The notes below the pieces were generated by a model. The model was not told where the DNA came from. It searched no databases and saw nothing but the letters and a program-made list of their open reading frames with translations. A stretch of 64,000 bases of DNA, taken from NCBI GenBank assembly GCA_001567505.1, contig LLEU01000030.1, positions 122,857-186,856 on the forward strand, written 5' to 3'. The translations under genes and the position numbers were made by a program. Numbering within the stretch: position 1 is the first letter of the stretch; the number at the start of each line of letters is the position of its first letter. This stretch comes from Acidobacteria bacterium OLB17 (GTDB lineage: Bacteria > Acidobacteriota > Blastocatellia > Pyrinomonadales > Pyrinomonadaceae). Below are positions 63,381-64,000 of the stretch, piece after piece.

Positions 63381-63838
63381 GCGGTAGTTCCTTCCGCGGG
63401 GCTGCGAACACGCTGCTCGATCTTTCGCGGATCGTCTCCGTCGCCCTCGATCGAGATCTCGAACACACGACTTGCGGCCGGCAGCGAAGTCAGTCGGTCG
63501 GGCCATTCGATGATCGCTGCCGTTCGCGGCGCCTCAACCAGCTCTTCGAGCCCGACGGCGGCAGCGGCATCGACCGTTCCGTCAAGCCGCCAAAGGTCGA
63601 TGTGGTGAATATCAAGCGACCCTGTTCGATAAAGATTTACGAGCGTAAAGCTCGGGCTCGTCACTTCGTCAACGTCGAAGCCCAGGCCGTCCAAGATCCC
63701 CTTTGTTAATAGCGTTTTCCCTGCGCCAAGTCCGCCCGAAAGCAGTACGAGATCGCCCGAACGAAGCTCACGGCCGACGATCTGTCCGGCCGCGAACGTG
63801 TCTTCCGGCGTGTTGCAAATGATCTCCCGTTCCATCAT
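63377..63838 (-). CDS. tsaE: tRNA threonylcarbamoyladenosine biosynthesis protein TsaE
   Basis: TsaE is the ATPase that helps TsaBD make t6A at position 37 of ANN-decoding tRNAs. The 153-residue protein has the Walker A GGLGAGKTLLTKGIL, VTSPSFTLVNLYRTG and the Walker B-like IHHIDLWRL. IIEWPDRL is the conserved C-terminal mark. The start is ATG 63838 or 63835. It follows nnr by about 17 bases, a common tsaE-nnr pairing. Confidence 0.95.
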   Translation of the reverse strand: MMEREIICNTPEDTFAAGQIVGRELRSGDLVLLSGGLGAGKTLLTKGILDGLGFDVDEVTSPSFTLVNLYRTGSLDIHHIDLWRLDGTVDAAAAVGLEELVEAPRTAAIIEWPDRLTSLPAASRVFEISIEGDGDDPRKIEQRVRSPAEGTTA

Positions 63839-63855
63839 TTTGGCGTGTGTCGGCC

Positions 63856-64000
63856 CTATTCCGGCCTCCGAAGCGTCGCGAATGTCTCAGCCAAAGCTTC
63901 GCGAACGTCCGACGCGGTCATTACGCGCTTGCCGAACTTGCGTTCTGCGATGTCGCCGGCCATTCCCGCGATAAATGCCGCCGCCAACCGTCGTATCGAA
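63856..64000 (-). CDS. nnrD: NAD(P)H-hydrate dehydratase (partial C-terminus)
   Basis: Only the last 47 codons lie in the window; the gene continues to the right. AAAFIAGMAGDIAERKFGKRVMTASDVREAL is like the end of the YjeF C-terminal (ADP-dependent NAD(P)HX dehydratase) domain, which repairs hydrated NAD(P)H. Stop TAG at 63856-63858. Whether it is fused to the epimerase half cannot be seen here. Confidence 0.75.
   Translation of the reverse strand, partial: SIRRLAAAFIAGMAGDIAERKFGKRVMTASDVREALAETFATLRRPE

Noticed and set aside
1..64000. CRISPR arrays, insertion sequences, prophage, integron or rRNA
   Set aside because: No regularly spaced repeats, transposase, integrase or rRNA signature seen on either strand.

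Overview
This window is a dense chromosomal segment of a Gram-negative-type bacterium. It carries lnt, lipoproteins, an outer-layer chaperone-like PPIase and M50 proteases. GC content looks moderately high (estimated by eye in the mid-50s percent). Gene content and protein style suggest Acidobacteriota, possibly Blastocatellia/Pyrinomonadales-like: large secreted TPR proteins, DUF1990, DinB pairs, an FHA-ABC transporter, and meaB-mce. That placement is inference; no rRNA is present. I see no prophage, insertion sequence, CRISPR array or integron. The window is mostly core and housekeeping genes with a few unusual accessory elements.

Layout. 1-5533 (minus): dciA-like gene, gatC, a lipoprotein gene, gatA, then a triple-FHA ABC transporter running off the left edge. 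5612-9842: maf, a TlpA-like protein, the pantothenate/folate genes panC, panB and folK, and an HxlR regulator divergent from a small CPVC redox protein. 10028-14181 (plus): an AlbA_2 protein, a membrane protein, an MFS exporter and a DUF2695 protein. 14185-21638 (minus): uvrA, a PRMT7-like methyltransferase operon with an M50B-like protease, then moaC, a methyltransferase and moeA. 21750-29615: acyl-CoA dehydrogenase, cutA, LOG protein, fabI, PfkB kinase, small coiled-coil proteins, mtnP and an MBL hydrolase. 29620-33824: PPIase, mce-meaB (methylmalonyl-CoA pathway) and tandem DinB genes. 34135-44103: a secreted orphan, a second acyl-CoA dehydrogenase, a CoA-binding protein, rlu-scpB-scpA, an ArsC-like gene with in-frame TGA, a phosphoesterase, trpS and an M50 protease. 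44239-54390: ATP-grasp, EEP hydrolase, tRNA-Ala, MFS, M14 peptidase, flavin-binding protein, polA, DUF1990 and tRNA-Glu. 54482-64000: TPR protein, a candidate structured RNA, an operator array, lnt, prfB with its programmed frameshift, radA, PilZ, brxA, CYTH, tsaE and the end of nnr.

The most interesting item is 40730-41068. This is an ArsC/Spx-family gene whose nucleophilic cysteine codon is replaced by TGA. Its start is fixed by a 4-base overlap with the upstream gene, and a SECIS-like hairpin lies 30 nt downstream of the TGA. It is therefore a candidate selenoprotein. Other leads are a promoter- and terminator-bounded candidate ncRNA (56321-56560), an array of GTGAC palindromes before lnt, a bacterial PRMT7-like methyltransferase in a coupled operon, and the triple-FHA transporter.

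A caution on sequence quality: uvrA, moeA, mce and scpA are each interrupted by what looks like a single missing base, and two further loci (19583-20437 and 24927-25689) look shifted. This pattern fits residual indel errors in the assembly better than real gene loss, so I annotate these genes as whole but frameshifted.
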